The notes under the pieces: generated by a model | The model's input: only the letters and a program-made list of their open reading frames with translations | What the model was told of the DNA's origin: nothing | The model's database searches: none | Made by a program: the position numbers and the translations under genes | Assembly (NCBI GenBank): GCA_950022655.1 | Contig: OX465582.1 | Coordinates: forward strand, 89,247,801-89,311,800 | From: Alentia gelatinosa | Lineage: Eukaryota; Annelida; Polychaeta; Phyllodocida; Polynoidae | Direction: 5' to 3' | DNA length: 64,000 nt | Shown here: positions 32,690 through 42,552 of the stretch, piece after piece | How the letters are laid out: each line of letters opens with the position of its first letter | Position numbering within the stretch: the first letter of the stretch is position 1

Positions 32690-33030
32690 AGCAGATCTTT
32701 CGTGACATTAGTGCCTACAAAGACTGGCTCCAGTCCCTGCATCGTATGGATACCCTCCCCGTTGGGATACAGGGACTGGTACAATCGGTAATGGTGTTTG
32801 ATTTCTGCGCTGTTTAGCTCCAGCTTTCCCAACACTCTCTATACATATATCCTGGTTACTGGTCAGGATATCTGCTGGGAGATTGATACCCTCTCACTTT
32901 GATCTCAATCGAGTCACAGTCAGGAGAAGGCAAAATCTATTGCTATGACAACACAGGCGGCCAGGGAACTGGAGGAGGGGAGGGGGAGGGGTAGGAGGAA
33001 GTATAGGGTTACAGGGAGTGGCTTGGTGCC
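32690..33030 (+). mobile_element. Single-unit relative of the 9-kb minisatellite element
   Basis: Starts with a family D word (CCAGCAGATCTTTCGTG), then CCAGTCCCTG (32729) and CAGGGACTGG (32769), which bracket one copy of the unit found 16 times at 9.2 kb. It goes on TACAATCGGTAATGGTGTT, CAGGATATCTGCTGGGAG, TCACTTTGATCTCAATCGAG, GTCAGGAGAAGGC and AGGGTTACAGGGAGTG, matching 8951-9198 inverted. Confidence 0.75.
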
Positions 33031-33467
33031 ATAAACAGGAGATTCTGTTCATAGTGGACATATGGACTAGATTTTGCCACAAAGAGGCAGGTCGGTGCAG
33101 AGATAATAACGGCCACAGGAAGAAAAGCGTAGAATCTGTGTTAGGAAAGTGCCCTCTCAACGTAATACCCCTACGCCTACCCTAAAACCGTAACACTCCT
33201 CACTCACACCCCTCAACTCCACTCACAAAAGACATGGTTAGTTTAGTTGGTATCCGTTAGAGGGTAGGCGCGTCAGTCGAGAAGATGACAAGTGAAAAAT
33301 GACCGGAAACAGGGTGTTGAGCTTCGTTGTAACGGGTATGACTGTATGATTGGTTGGGGTTCTTGAACCTATTAGTGAGGTTGTGGTTAGGTATCGTGTG
33401 TAGCTAGAACATGTGTGCAATGTGTACCGCATGTGCAGTATTCTGCTAAAATGTTGTTAGTAGAGCA
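33031..33467. other. No gene seen
   Basis: No motif or repeat relationship noticed. Confidence 0.4.
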
Positions 33468-33640
33468 GAACCCCGCCTAACGGACACCTCGCGTAAGCAG
33501 ACACCCCGCGTTAATCGACACTTTTCCTTGGAAAACAAATTGTGCTTTCTATTTTTAGTTCACCCCCGCGTAAGCGGCCAATTATTTTGGTACAAAAGAC
33601 ATTTAACCCCGTATAAACGGACACTTCAGAGGGACACTTT
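33468..33640. mobile_element. Pogo/Tigger-like MITE fragment
   Basis: CAGAACCCCGCCTAACGGAC, ACACCTCGCGTAAGC, ACACCCCGCGTTAATCGACA and, further on, CGCGTAAGCGGCCAA and ACCCCGTATAAACGGACAC. Repeated GCGTAAGCGGACAC words are the hallmark shared with 60710-60839. Confidence 0.6.
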
Positions 33641-33905
33641 ATGAAATACAGCCTTGCTTAACATCATCCAGTTCTGTATCACAGATCCATAATCTCAAAT
33701 AGGTTGTTATCCATGGTAAACAAAGTCCCCATTGGAAATGTATTGGGACTCTGTAGACCACTATACCCAGTGTTAAAATCACCATAACCATTCTATACTG
33801 GAAAATAGTCCCTTTAATGCTGCTGATTAAAAAGAGAGTCTCAATTGATGTACCCTTTAACATGGCAATTCTAGGGTTTGATTACTCGAGAATATGGATG
33901 ATAAA
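33641..33905 (-). repeat. Family A core fragment
   Basis: Read on the minus strand it has GAGTCCCAATACATTTCCAAT, GGGACTATTTTCCAGTATAG, ATGGTTATGGTGATTTTAAC, AGAGTC and a closing GGATGATAAA (near 33895 on plus). Matches core sequence of 8.3 and 16.1 kb loosely; palindrome absent. Confidence 0.45.
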
Positions 33906-33907
33906 TA

Positions 33908-34014
33908 CTAAAGAAGAAACCAAGAAGTTTGTTCAAAGTCGTCGTTCTCCACGAGGGGCATGGAGTTCCCACTGTTAAGCCTATGGGCATTTATTCCAGA
34001 GGTGAGATAAAGCA
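33908..34014 (+). repeat. Deleted family F module
   Basis: The left palindrome arm (AAGTTTGTTCAAAGTCG, TTCTCCACGAG) is joined directly to the end of a core (GGGGCATGGAGTTCCCACTG, TTAAGCC, AGAGGTGAGATAAAG). The palindrome's right arm and most of the core are missing. Confidence 0.65.
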
Positions 34015-34720
34015 AACAATGTTTTGTCAATATATATGCGGGTCTGTAAACTAACGCTTGTGTATTACTATGCGTCCTGTGTGTCCTATGTGTTATGTGT
34101 TCTCTCCTCAAAACAATCGATTATTGTCAATTTATTATATACCTGTAGCCGTATCTCCTGCATATACCGCCCGCTCCTACCCATGTCATATCTGTTTCCG
34201 TACAACATGCAGGTGGCGTACGGGGTATGTATGGCGGATAAACCCCACAAATCATTCAAAATTCAAGGTAGAAAATGGTGATTTTAAGGTATATAATAAT
34301 AAGAAAACAGGTATATTGTGCCTATGCGTGATAAATACTTTGTAAATTGACGATTGGATAAACCTCTGCCTTCAGCATTAGCTTATCTAATCATGAATTT
34401 TACCACGTATTATCACGTCCATCCACAGTAACCCTGTTTCCGTATAGTACACAATATCTCCCTTCACATAATCCTGCACTGCATATTTAACCACTTGACA
34501 ATCTTGTATGCTCGGTCTACCCTCTCGTAAAGCTTCTTTGTGTCTCCATCTTTCACTCTCTCCTGCAGACGACCTGTGAGTTGTAATAAACAGGGCCAGG
34601 CCGTCTTTCTGCGGCCTCTTCCAGCGCCCATTATGCCGTGTTTACCGCGGGCTATCCCCGGTCCCCAGTTGACTACAGTTCAATCAACATAAACCACTTA
34701 GTCCGTCCGCCCTCAGACCT
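34015..34720. other. No gene seen
   Basis: The two overlapping plus frames near 34024-34345 show no recognisable domain. No repeat family assigned. Confidence 0.4.
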
Positions 34721-34724
34721 CCTT

Positions 34725-36290
34725 CCCCTGCACACTCACGCCGTGCGCCCCGCCTTTATACCGCCGGCCCGCACAGCCGCCCATCAAGGGCTGATTCACC
34801 CGCCGCAGGCTGTAAGGTGCTGTGAGGTGTCGTATGAGATGTTAGGTGCCGGACGAGGTGCCCGGTGCCTGCTCACGCCGTGCGGCCCGCCTTTATACCA
34901 CCGGCCCGCACGGCCGCCCATCAAGGGCTGATTCACCCGCCGCAGGCTCTAAGGTGCTGTGAGGTGCCGTATGAGATGTTAGGTGCCGGACGAGGTGCCG
35001 GTGCCTGCTCACGCCATGCGCCCTACTTTTATACCATCGGCCCATATGGCTGCCCATCAAGGGCTGATTCACCCGCCGCAGGCTCTAAGGTGCTGTGAGG
35101 TGCCGTATGAGATGTTAGGTGCCGGACGAGGTGCTCGGTGCCTGCTCACGCCATGCGCCCTACTTTTATACCATCGGCCCATATGGCTGCCCATCAAGGG
35201 CTGATACAGCCACCAATCACAGGTTCATTCACCCATGGCCAGCTGTAAGGTGCTGTGTGGGGCCGGACGAGACGTCAGGTGCTCTGAAGTGCCTGCTCAC
35301 GCCATGCGCCCTGACTTTATATCACCGGCCCACACAGACGCCAATCATGGGTTGATTCACCCGCCGCCAGGTGCTGTAAGGTGCCGGATGAGCTGCCTGG
35401 TGTTGCCTGGTACTGGACGAACTGCTTGGTACCTGCTCATGCCGTGCGCCCCGCCTTTATACCCATCATGGGCTGATTCACCCACCGCCAGCTCTAAGGC
35501 GCTGTGAGGGGCTGGACAAGCTATTTGATGCTGTGGGTGCTGGATGAGATGCTCGGTGCCTGCTCACGCTGTGCACCCTGCCTTTATATCACAAGCTGAT
35601 TCACCCTTGCCGGACAAGGTGCTTGGTGCCTGCTCACGCCGTTCGCCCTGCCTTTATACCGCCGGCCCCCACGGCTGCTGATCAAGGGCTGATTCACTCG
35701 CCGCCATCTGTAAGGTGCTGCTCTGTGCTGGATGAGATGTTAGATGCTGTGAGGTGCCGGACGAGATGTTAGGTGCCAGATGAGCTATTAGGTGCCGGAC
35801 GAGGTGTTATTGCCTGCTCATGCTGTGCTTTTAGGTGCCGGACGAGATGTTAGATGCTGTGAGGTGCCGGACGAGATGTCTGGTGCCAGATGAGCTATGA
35901 GGTGCCGGACGAGGTGCTAGGTGCCTGCTCATGCTGTGCTTTTAGGTGCCGGACGAGATGTTAGATGCTGTGAGGTGCCGGACGAGATGTCAGGTGCCAG
36001 ACAAGCTATGAAGTGCCGGACGAGGTGCTAGGTGCCTGCTCATTCTGTGCTTTTAGGTGCCGGACGAGCTGTAAGGTGCTGTGAGGGGCCGGACTAGCTG
36101 TAAGGTGCTGGATGAGGAATTCAGTGCTGGATAAGCTCGGAGCCTACTCACACAGTGCACCTTGCCTTTATAACACCAGCCCGCACGGCCGCCCATCACG
36201 GGCTTATTCACCGGCCGCCAGTTGTAAGGTGCTTTAGGTGCCAGACAAGGAGCTCGATGATGCAGGTGCCGGACCAACTGCTCACCTGGC
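34725..36290. repeat. GC-rich ~136-bp minisatellite with shorter-period tail
   Basis: Units contain GCCTGCTCACGCC, GCGCCCCGCCTTTATACC, GGCCCGCACGGCCGCCCATC, AAGGGCTGATTCACCCGCC and GGTGCCGGACGAGGTGC. The first five repeat at 130-147 bp (about 34730, 34867, 35005, 35140, 35287). From about 35700 a shorter subunit dominates, with GGTGCCGGACGAGATGTTAG and GATGCTGTGAGGTGCC. Each full unit has a TTTATA word. ORFs of 70-97 codons through the array have no domain; I treat them as repeat artefacts. Confidence 0.85.
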
Positions 36291-36476
36291 TCAGACCGGA
36301 CTTTAAAAAAAAAAAAATTATTCAGACACAAAGCAATCGACTATACATCGTCGTTCTTCCATGCTCGTGATGGAGTAAGTGGGATTGTCCAATCCAACAG
36401 AAGAAATGATGAGAAATTTACAATGATTATATGCTATAGACCATCTGGCCTAAGGCCATTTTAAATAGATAAACAG
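36291..36476. other. No gene; short A run
   Basis: A 13-base A run at 36304-36316 follows the minisatellite. The stretch up to 36476 is the immediate 3' flank of the retrotransposon insertion. Confidence 0.4.
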
Positions 36477-36509
36477 TTTTTTTTTTGTTTTTTTTGATAA
36501 GATTTTATT
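36477..36509 (-). terminator. LINE polyadenylation signal and A-rich tail
   Basis: On the minus strand AATAAA (36509-36504) is followed after seven bases by A8-C-A10 (36495-36477). This marks the 3' end of the retrotransposon and the start of flanking DNA. Confidence 0.8.
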
Positions 36510-37009
36510 AGGGTCTTCTCTTTTGATTTTCCAGGCTCGGCTATTCGCCGTTCTGCCGCCTGGTCCCTCTTACATGTCAGGGTAACTTTTCTTTTCATTT
36601 TTTGGTTGTACAGGCTAGACGTTTTGATACAATATGACACAAGTAACTGCTTAGCACATTCTATTGCTGCAAGTTAATGAGATGAGATGATATGGGATGA
36701 TATAGCATTCAGTTTGTTAACAGAATCTCTTATGATCTTAATATCAAGATCTCCATGCTTACAATCGGAGCGTTAAAGGGTAACAGTAAAGTATTAACTC
36801 TTTACATTTAGGAATAAACAGTTATCATGGTACCATACATGGGGTCCTCTTGTCGTCCTATGACATATATACTCATCACCTGTTATTTAACATAGCTACC
36901 TGACTAAAATCAATATAACTATTGCCTCTTATCCACCTCCTGAGACTTTTAATTGTGAAGGTTGGCAGCTACAACAAAATATACTCAAGATATCTATCGA
37001 ACCAATGTC

Positions 37010-37196
37010 CACGTTGCAACGCAATCATGGGACAGGTATAGTAGGGAGCCAAGATAATATATAATAATCTGTAGGTTCCAGCATTCCATTATGTATTTTA
37101 TAACGACACAGACAACTCCTTAATACTCTAAGGGCTTCACTACAACATGTTTTGTCAGCAATAACAATCAGTTTCGTTGCAACGCAATCAAAACTC
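37010..37196 (-). repeat. Recurrent 16-mer in the LINE 3' region
   Basis: TGATTGCGTTGCAACG occurs twice on the minus strand here (37026-37011 and 37190-37175). The core CGTTGCAACG is a perfect 10-bp palindrome. A third copy lies between ORF1 and the SGNH ORF at about 41054-41068 (without the first T). Confidence 0.85.
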
Positions 37197-37217
37197 ATTT
37201 TTGCATCTGGATCCTTG

Positions 37218-40049
37218 TCAGCCAGCAATATAACAAGCCGGGTAAACTTTCTTAATCAATATTTTAAATTTGTTTATATCATCTATTGTTGTATATATCT
37301 CTTGTAGTTTATTCCATCTTTCTATGGCTCTGTAGAAAAACGAGTTATCAATAACCGGATTTTTTAGAGGTGGTTGTAAGAGCCGAATCCCAGTTTTCCT
37401 TCTAGTTGGTAAATTTCTATTGTCCCTTAACTGTTGTTCCGTCCTCAGGGTAAACGTATAAAATAAGAGGTGTGTGTCCCGTCTATCAATTAATAATTTT
37501 AACTTTGCCTTAACGTGTAGCTGATTGGTGGTTAGGATTGGGTTGGGCTCCAATTTCACCTTATATACACATCGCAGAAATTTATTCTGCAGCTTTTGTA
37601 GGGATTCTTTAGAGACCTGTTTACTGTCATCAAATATGAAGTCAGCATAATCAAAAAACGGTAGGACAGTTGTTTTGTATATTTGAAGGGCTGCATATGT
37701 ATCAATGTATTTTCTTATCTTGGCAAATAGATAGAATTTATGTGAAATTTTCTGTAATACAGATCTTCTTTGTTCTTTAAATGTTAATTGTCTATCTATA
37801 ATCAGGCCTAGGTATTTGAAGGTTTTCACCTGCTGCAGTTCAACATTATTGAGCTGGATAATATCGGTAGGAGATTTTCGATTAGTTGAATGCGACATCC
37901 AGACTGTTTTTGTCTCATTTAGTGTTAGTAAATTCTCTTTACACCAATATTCAATTTTTGGGAGGATATTTGATAGACATTGAATCGAACGTGTTGTTAT
38001 CACCGTGTCATCGGCATACAGGGTTGTATGACATGAGTTATTTGGGAGGCAATCAATAAGGTCATTTATATAGATGAGAAAGAAAGTCGGACCTAACACC
38101 GATCCCTGTGGTACTCCACATTTAACTGGCAGGGAAGAAGATAAATGATTATTAAATAGAACTTTTTGGTTCCTATCTGATAAGTAGTTATTTATCCAGC
38201 TACATGTTTTATTGTCTAGACCTAGTTTATAAATTTTGTGAAGTAGTAAATTATGGGGCACCGTGTCGAAAGCCTTTTTAAAGTCTAAGAATATTGAGGA
38301 GAGGCTATTAGTATTGTCAATGTTGTCATAAATATATCTAAGGTATTTTGTTATTGCAGATATGGTAGATCGTCCCTTCCTAAAGCCATATTGTGCATCG
38401 GTTAGTTTGAGGTTATTTTCTAAGTACAATCTTAGCCTATTGTTAACAATTCTCTCTAACACCTTCCCGGGAACTGGCAGTATGCTAATTGGCCTAAGAT
38501 CATTTGCGTAGGAAACATTTTGTTTTTTGGGCAGGGCAGTAATAGTGGCACATTTCCACGTACTAGGATATAGAGAGTGATAAATAGTTGAATTAAATAA
38601 TGTACGAACTTTTTCGGGGTCCGCAAGAAAGGCAATTTTAATAACAAATGTTTTCACATCCTTTACTGCTGATGCTTTTTCAATATCTATTTTTTTAACA
38701 TTACTGATTACTTCTTCAAGTGATATAGGTAAGTCAAATAGTGAAGATTCATAATCCCTGGTTGGGAAGGGTAGATGATGATGTATCGGTGGAGGGAGTT
38801 TGGACGCCAATTTAACACCTATGTTGGCAAAAAAATTGTTAATATGTTCAGCCATTTTGTTTTCGGGAACATCTTCATTTGTGTTTGCAACCTTCAGTTT
38901 CTTAACAGGGGAGAAGCTTTCCTTTGGGATTACTTCTCGAACATTTCTCCAAAATTTCTTGGGGTCACCTTTATTTTTTTTTAATAACCTTTTAATTGTG
39001 TTTTTCTTTTTCTGTACTATGAGACTTTTTGTTCTGTTCCTGAAGAACTTCGCAATTCTCCAATCATCTTCCTTATGTGTATTTCGGGCCCTTCTATACA
39101 TGTAGTCCCTATTTCGCATCTCAGATAAAATCTGATCATCAATCCACCTGGGTTTCTTTTTTGACACATAGATCTTTCTTAGCGGAGCCATTTCCGTCAT
39201 AGCTTGTTCAATGTTATGTAGCATTATATTCCATAATCTGTCTGGGGTTATCTCTATGTTGAAGTTGTCCCATTTACAATTCAAATAATTATTAACAAAA
39301 GTATTCTTCTCAAAATTTCTGTAACTGCGAGCCTTCATTCTCACTTTTGGTATTCGATTACGGGGGCATTTAAGAGTAAGTAGAATGGGAAGGTGGTCAC
39401 TGATATTAAAATTAATAGTACATGATCTGGTTACAATAGGAATATTTGTATAGATGTGGTCAATTATGGTTGCTGTTTTATTATTAATTCTCGTTGGAGT
39501 GTCTATAAGTTGTTTTAGATTATATATTTGGCCAAATTTTAAAATATGGCGGTTTCTCAATCTCTTGTCATTATAGTCAAGGTTAACATCACCCATAATG
39601 ATAATGCTGTTAACATGTTGGTTTTGTTCTAGTATACCTTCCAACTTTTCATATAAGGTACAGGCATTTGTAGGAGGAGGTTTATACACGTTAACTATCA
39701 GGTATTTTTTGTTATGTACATATACTATAGCAGTAATAACTTCTATTTCTTCGGTTATCTCTGTGCATGTTTTTATTACATCATAAGTATACTCATTTCT
39801 GACGTAAATCAGTAAACCCCCTCCTTTCTTTTTAACAAATGGTCTCCTGTCCAGGCGTATGACACTATATCCATTTAGCGCAATCAGTTCAGTCGGACAT
39901 TGCGGGACTAGCCATGATTCCGAGACTAAGATGATATCTAGAGCATTAGCTAACAGTGAAAAAATCTCAAAATTGGGTACTAGGCTCCAGACATTGACAC
40001 TTCCTATTTTGAGGGCTTTTATGTTCTTAACTTCGTCTAAGTCAATCAT
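37218..40049 (-). CDS. LINE ORF2: AP-like endonuclease and reverse transcriptase
   Basis: A 943-residue intact frame starting at ATG. The endonuclease (residues 1-225) cleaves target DNA. Visible motifs are NVWSL (19-23), SESW with Glu44, GGGLLIY (76-82), NVYKPP (120-125), GDVNLD with Asp154 and Asn156, IDHIYTN (196-202) and SDHLPI (217-222, Asp218, His219). The reverse transcriptase copies the RNA at the nick. It shows LRPISILP (518-525), LDFKKAFDTV with Asp595, GVPQGSVLGP (645-654) and YADDT (678-682). A C-terminal stretch has clustered Cys/His-poor basic residues and no clear zinc knuckle. No RNase H domain is apparent. The length and motif order are those of CR1/Jockey-type ORF2 proteins. 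The frame being open throughout suggests a potentially functional copy. Confidence 0.92.
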   Translation of the reverse strand: MIDLDEVKNIKALKIGSVNVWSLVPNFEIFSLLANALDIILVSESWLVPQCPTELIALNGYSVIRLDRRPFVKKKGGGLLIYVRNEYTYDVIKTCTEITEEIEVITAIVYVHNKKYLIVNVYKPPPTNACTLYEKLEGILEQNQHVNSIIIMGDVNLDYNDKRLRNRHILKFGQIYNLKQLIDTPTRINNKTATIIDHIYTNIPIVTRSCTINFNISDHLPILLTLKCPRNRIPKVRMKARSYRNFEKNTFVNNYLNCKWDNFNIEITPDRLWNIMLHNIEQAMTEMAPLRKIYVSKKKPRWIDDQILSEMRNRDYMYRRARNTHKEDDWRIAKFFRNRTKSLIVQKKKNTIKRLLKKNKGDPKKFWRNVREVIPKESFSPVKKLKVANTNEDVPENKMAEHINNFFANIGVKLASKLPPPIHHHLPFPTRDYESSLFDLPISLEEVISNVKKIDIEKASAVKDVKTFVIKIAFLADPEKVRTLFNSTIYHSLYPSTWKCATITALPKKQNVSYANDLRPISILPVPGKVLERIVNNRLRLYLENNLKLTDAQYGFRKGRSTISAITKYLRYIYDNIDNTNSLSSIFLDFKKAFDTVPHNLLLHKIYKLGLDNKTCSWINNYLSDRNQKVLFNNHLSSSLPVKCGVPQGSVLGPTFFLIYINDLIDCLPNNSCHTTLYADDTVITTRSIQCLSNILPKIEYWCKENLLTLNETKTVWMSHSTNRKSPTDIIQLNNVELQQVKTFKYLGLIIDRQLTFKEQRRSVLQKISHKFYLFAKIRKYIDTYAALQIYKTTVLPFFDYADFIFDDSKQVSKESLQKLQNKFLRCVYKVKLEPNPILTTNQLHVKAKLKLLIDRRDTHLLFYTFTLRTEQQLRDNRNLPTRRKTGIRLLQPPLKNPVIDNSFFYRAIERWNKLQEIYTTIDDINKFKILIKKVYPACYIAG

Positions 40050-40297
40050 ATTCGGTGAATATAGTAGGCCCAGTTAGTTCTATGATCTCTCTCCTAGTAG
40101 ATTGTACATCAGGTGATACCAAGTCATGAGTTGATATGGGTGATATTAAAATGCTACATAATGCAAACACAGCAGTGTGCCAAACAGCCATTTGTCGCTA
40201 ACTTAACGGATACATGTCGTTATGTGACTCGGCGTAGTACCTTGTAAGTTGGATAATTAGTATGTTCTTTACTTGACAATTACCGAACTTCATTAAC

Positions 40298-40978
40298 TTA
40301 TGTATGTATGAACGACCACAAGTTGTCAGATATACATTTACAAATTATTTGTGCGATTTTCCGGCTTGCAGTTTCGTTGGTATGGCAGCCATCATAAAGT
40401 TGCTTGTAAGTGTGAGAAATCCTATCTCTCCCCATGCACTTGTGGAACTTTGAGGCCACGAAAGGGGTGGGTACAAGATTTGATTGGTTAAATTTAGTTA
40501 TCTCAGCGTTGATTTTGGCTATTACACTGTTCAGGAGATCTTGCTCCAGTCGGATACTGGCAACTTCTTCTTCAGTTTTCTTCACGTCGCGGCTATCTTG
40601 TCTCGATCTTTTGTTGTTGAAGCGCTCCAATTCCATCCCTATGATCGGCAGGAACAAGACTTTTTTCGCTGTGGATTTCCTTACTTCACTGTAGGTTTGT
40701 GAGATTTGATCCATGATTTCATCGGTAAGTTCTTGTGGATTATTGTTTCTCAGAAACACTTTTTTTGTTACCGCGTTCTTATATGTTACACTACAAATAC
40801 CAGTGTAGAAGATTACTACATCCGGGTTAAGGTTGGTTGTCAGACGAATTGCTGGGGCAATTAGGTCCAGGTAACTCTTACCAGAGAATGAATGAATAAG
40901 AAATATTATATTACTATCCTCAAAGTAGTCGTTTTTTAGAGCAAAACCCCTTGAGTCTGCGATAACCAAGACTAACAT
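40298..40978 (-). CDS. LINE-encoded SGNH/GDSL hydrolase-like protein
   Basis: A 226-residue frame with its own ATG, lying between ORF1 and ORF2. Features match the SGNH hydrolase fold: block I LVIADSRGF with Ser9 (here ADSR instead of GDS), a block III-like TGICSVT (59-65) after a VVIFY strand, and block V DGCH with Asp196 and His199. These would form a Ser-Asp-His catalytic set, perhaps an acetylesterase. A Lys/Glu-rich stretch (118-145) sits between blocks. Esterase domains of this type are known as part of ORF1 in some CR1-like LINEs; here the domain is a separate cistron. The canonical Asn of block III is replaced (GICS), so activity is uncertain. No signal peptide. Confidence 0.7.
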   Translation of the reverse strand: MLVLVIADSRGFALKNDYFEDSNIIFLIHSFSGKSYLDLIAPAIRLTTNLNPDVVIFYTGICSVTYKNAVTKKVFLRNNNPQELTDEIMDQISQTYSEVRKSTAKKVLFLPIIGMELERFNNKRSRQDSRDVKKTEEEVASIRLEQDLLNSVIAKINAEITKFNQSNLVPTPFVASKFHKCMGRDRISHTYKQLYDGCHTNETASRKIAQIICKCISDNLWSFIHT

Positions 40979-41047
40979 TGTATAGTGCTATGTACTATCA
41001 CTATACAGAATTGGGTTAAGTAAGCATGTACTAAGTCACTCAGTTAC

Positions 41048-41076
41048 CAATAGTTCGTTGCAACGCAATCAAACTG
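41048..41076 (-). promoter_or_regulatory. Inter-ORF palindrome CGTTGCAACG
   Basis: GATTGCGTTGCAACGAACT lies in the gap between ORF1 and the SGNH ORF. The same text recurs twice in the 3' region of the element. A role in RNA structure or downstream initiation is conjecture. Confidence 0.4.
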
Positions 41077-41262
41077 GGTTCCTGAGATGAGTTATGTATA
41101 AGATTAGTTTATAACAGAATTTGGTAGTGTAAACTAGCTTATCGTCAGTTATCAGTGAGGATCTTGTTCTGGGTCGATCATGGCAGGTACGGCATCATCA
41201 TCTCCAGGGAGGTTGTCAGTGTCGTCGACTCTTGCCCAGTTAAGAGGATCCACTCTGCATAG

Positions 41263-42552
41263 CTACTTACGAACGTCCATAAGTACAGCGCCACCTATGT
41301 TTGAGCCTTTGAAGTTTCCCAGGGCAATTTCTTTCGCATGGAGACTACACCCAGTTCCCCAGTACGGGTCTAAAGTCGCCTCGAGCAATTTGCGATTCCC
41401 CGTTTCAGCCAGTTTATCTTTCAATGCAGGATTTTGTTCGAATTTAGCGAGGCAGCACTTTCTCAGCTCTGTCTCCGCAACTGCTGACCAGGCTTGCGTC
41501 TCACAAGGTTTTGTGAGCCTTTTTGCCAAGTAGGGGTCATCAAGTTCAAGCACCTGTGCGGCTATGTCAGGGGCTTGAGCGAACTTGGCTTTCAGGTGGC
41601 AGTAGGCCTGCTCAGCTGAGACATACTTGACCCCGTCCAGCATGAAGTGGGCCTTGTAGAGGTAAGAGAGGGGGGCATGGTGACTATGGTATGCTACAGC
41701 GTCTACCATGTATCGCGTTTTTAGTCTCTCCATGCTGATTTCCTCAGGCAGGTTTCCTAAATCCTTATGGGCAAAGTATCGACCCTGGTACACTAAGCCT
41801 CTGCCCCTTGCTTTGACATCAACCCCTATTTTGTCGGCTAATTTGGCGATTGCCCGTACTTCTGTTTTTTGTTGTTTGATCGCTGGATTGGTATCCTCAT
41901 TCACATATATATCACGCATGTTTGGGAATTTTTTCAGATTGCTTTTAGATTTTAGTAGCCTGTCTCTAGTTTGAGCTTTCACAAACGATACCATAATTGG
42001 GCGGTCACGCTGAGAGGGACGTCCTACTCGGTAGGCCTGATCAATTTCGCTGGGATTTATATTCGCGTCAATATGTGAAACAATGTCGGCCGCAATCGCT
42101 TTTGGGTCCTCGTCTTTCGTTTGAAAAATCCCCTCAATCAACACATTTCTTTTTCTCTGGGTGTGGTCGTTAGTTATGGATAACTCATGTATCTGGTTTG
42201 ATTTAACCTCCATGTTTTTTTGTTTTCTTTCTATAACACTCATGCGATTTGTTAGTTCAGTCAGGTTAGATTTCAAAGCAGTGTTTTCACGCTTCAACTC
42301 ACTCAACTCGTCTTGGTTATGGGTCACTGACTCCTTGATTTCGTTGATCGTTTCAAGTTTAATTTGGTTGTCAGCTGTGTTCTGATTTATCACGTTTATC
42401 GTGTGCATTAGGCTTTCTAAGATGGTAGATACGCGAGATATTGTGAAATCATCTTCGGAAGATGAACCAGATCTTGTCTTAGATTTAGGTCTTTCTTTCA
42501 GCTCTCGGAGGGCCTGCGCTGCCGCTTCAGGGTCTACCGGGTTTTCAGCCAT
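41263..42552 (-). CDS. LINE ORF1: coiled coil + RRM-like + NADAR-like domain
   Basis: A 429-residue frame. I start it at ATG 42552, whose context CACCATGG is strong; the open frame extends 13 codons upstream but without ATG. Residues 1-45 are acidic/polar. About 55-120 form a coiled coil (INEIKESV, LSELKRENTALKSNL, MSVIERKQKN). About 133-215 resemble the RRM-like domain of LINE ORF1 proteins (RKRNVLIEGI, EIDQAYRVGRP, RPIMVSFV, RDRLLKS), followed by an L1-type C-terminal region to about 280. Residues 285-415 resemble the NADAR (YbiA-like) domain: SAEQAY (312-317), AQAPDIAAQVL, W355, AKFEQNPALKDKLAETG (369-385) and DPYWGTG (395-401). NADAR proteins act on ADP-ribose or NAD-linked glycosidic bonds. 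The nucleic-acid-binding half fits ORF1; the NADAR fusion is unusual. Confidence 0.85.
   Translation of the reverse strand: MAENPVDPEAAAQALRELKERPKSKTRSGSSSEDDFTISRVSTILESLMHTINVINQNTADNQIKLETINEIKESVTHNQDELSELKRENTALKSNLTELTNRMSVIERKQKNMEVKSNQIHELSITNDHTQRKRNVLIEGIFQTKDEDPKAIAADIVSHIDANINPSEIDQAYRVGRPSQRDRPIMVSFVKAQTRDRLLKSKSNLKKFPNMRDIYVNEDTNPAIKQQKTEVRAIAKLADKIGVDVKARGRGLVYQGRYFAHKDLGNLPEEISMERLKTRYMVDAVAYHSHHAPLSYLYKAHFMLDGVKYVSAEQAYCHLKAKFAQAPDIAAQVLELDDPYLAKRLTKPCETQAWSAVAETELRKCCLAKFEQNPALKDKLAETGNRKLLEATLDPYWGTGCSLHAKEIALGNFKGSNIGGAVLMDVRK

Noticed and set aside
37025..37228. Separate 67-codon ORF after ORF2
   Set aside because: Lies in the LINE 3' region, overlaps the end of ORF2 and has no recognisable domain.
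38775..39105. Plus-strand ORFs opposite the LINE
   Set aside because: Shadows of ORF2 in reverse frames; hydrophobic composition comes from Lys-rich codons on the other strand.
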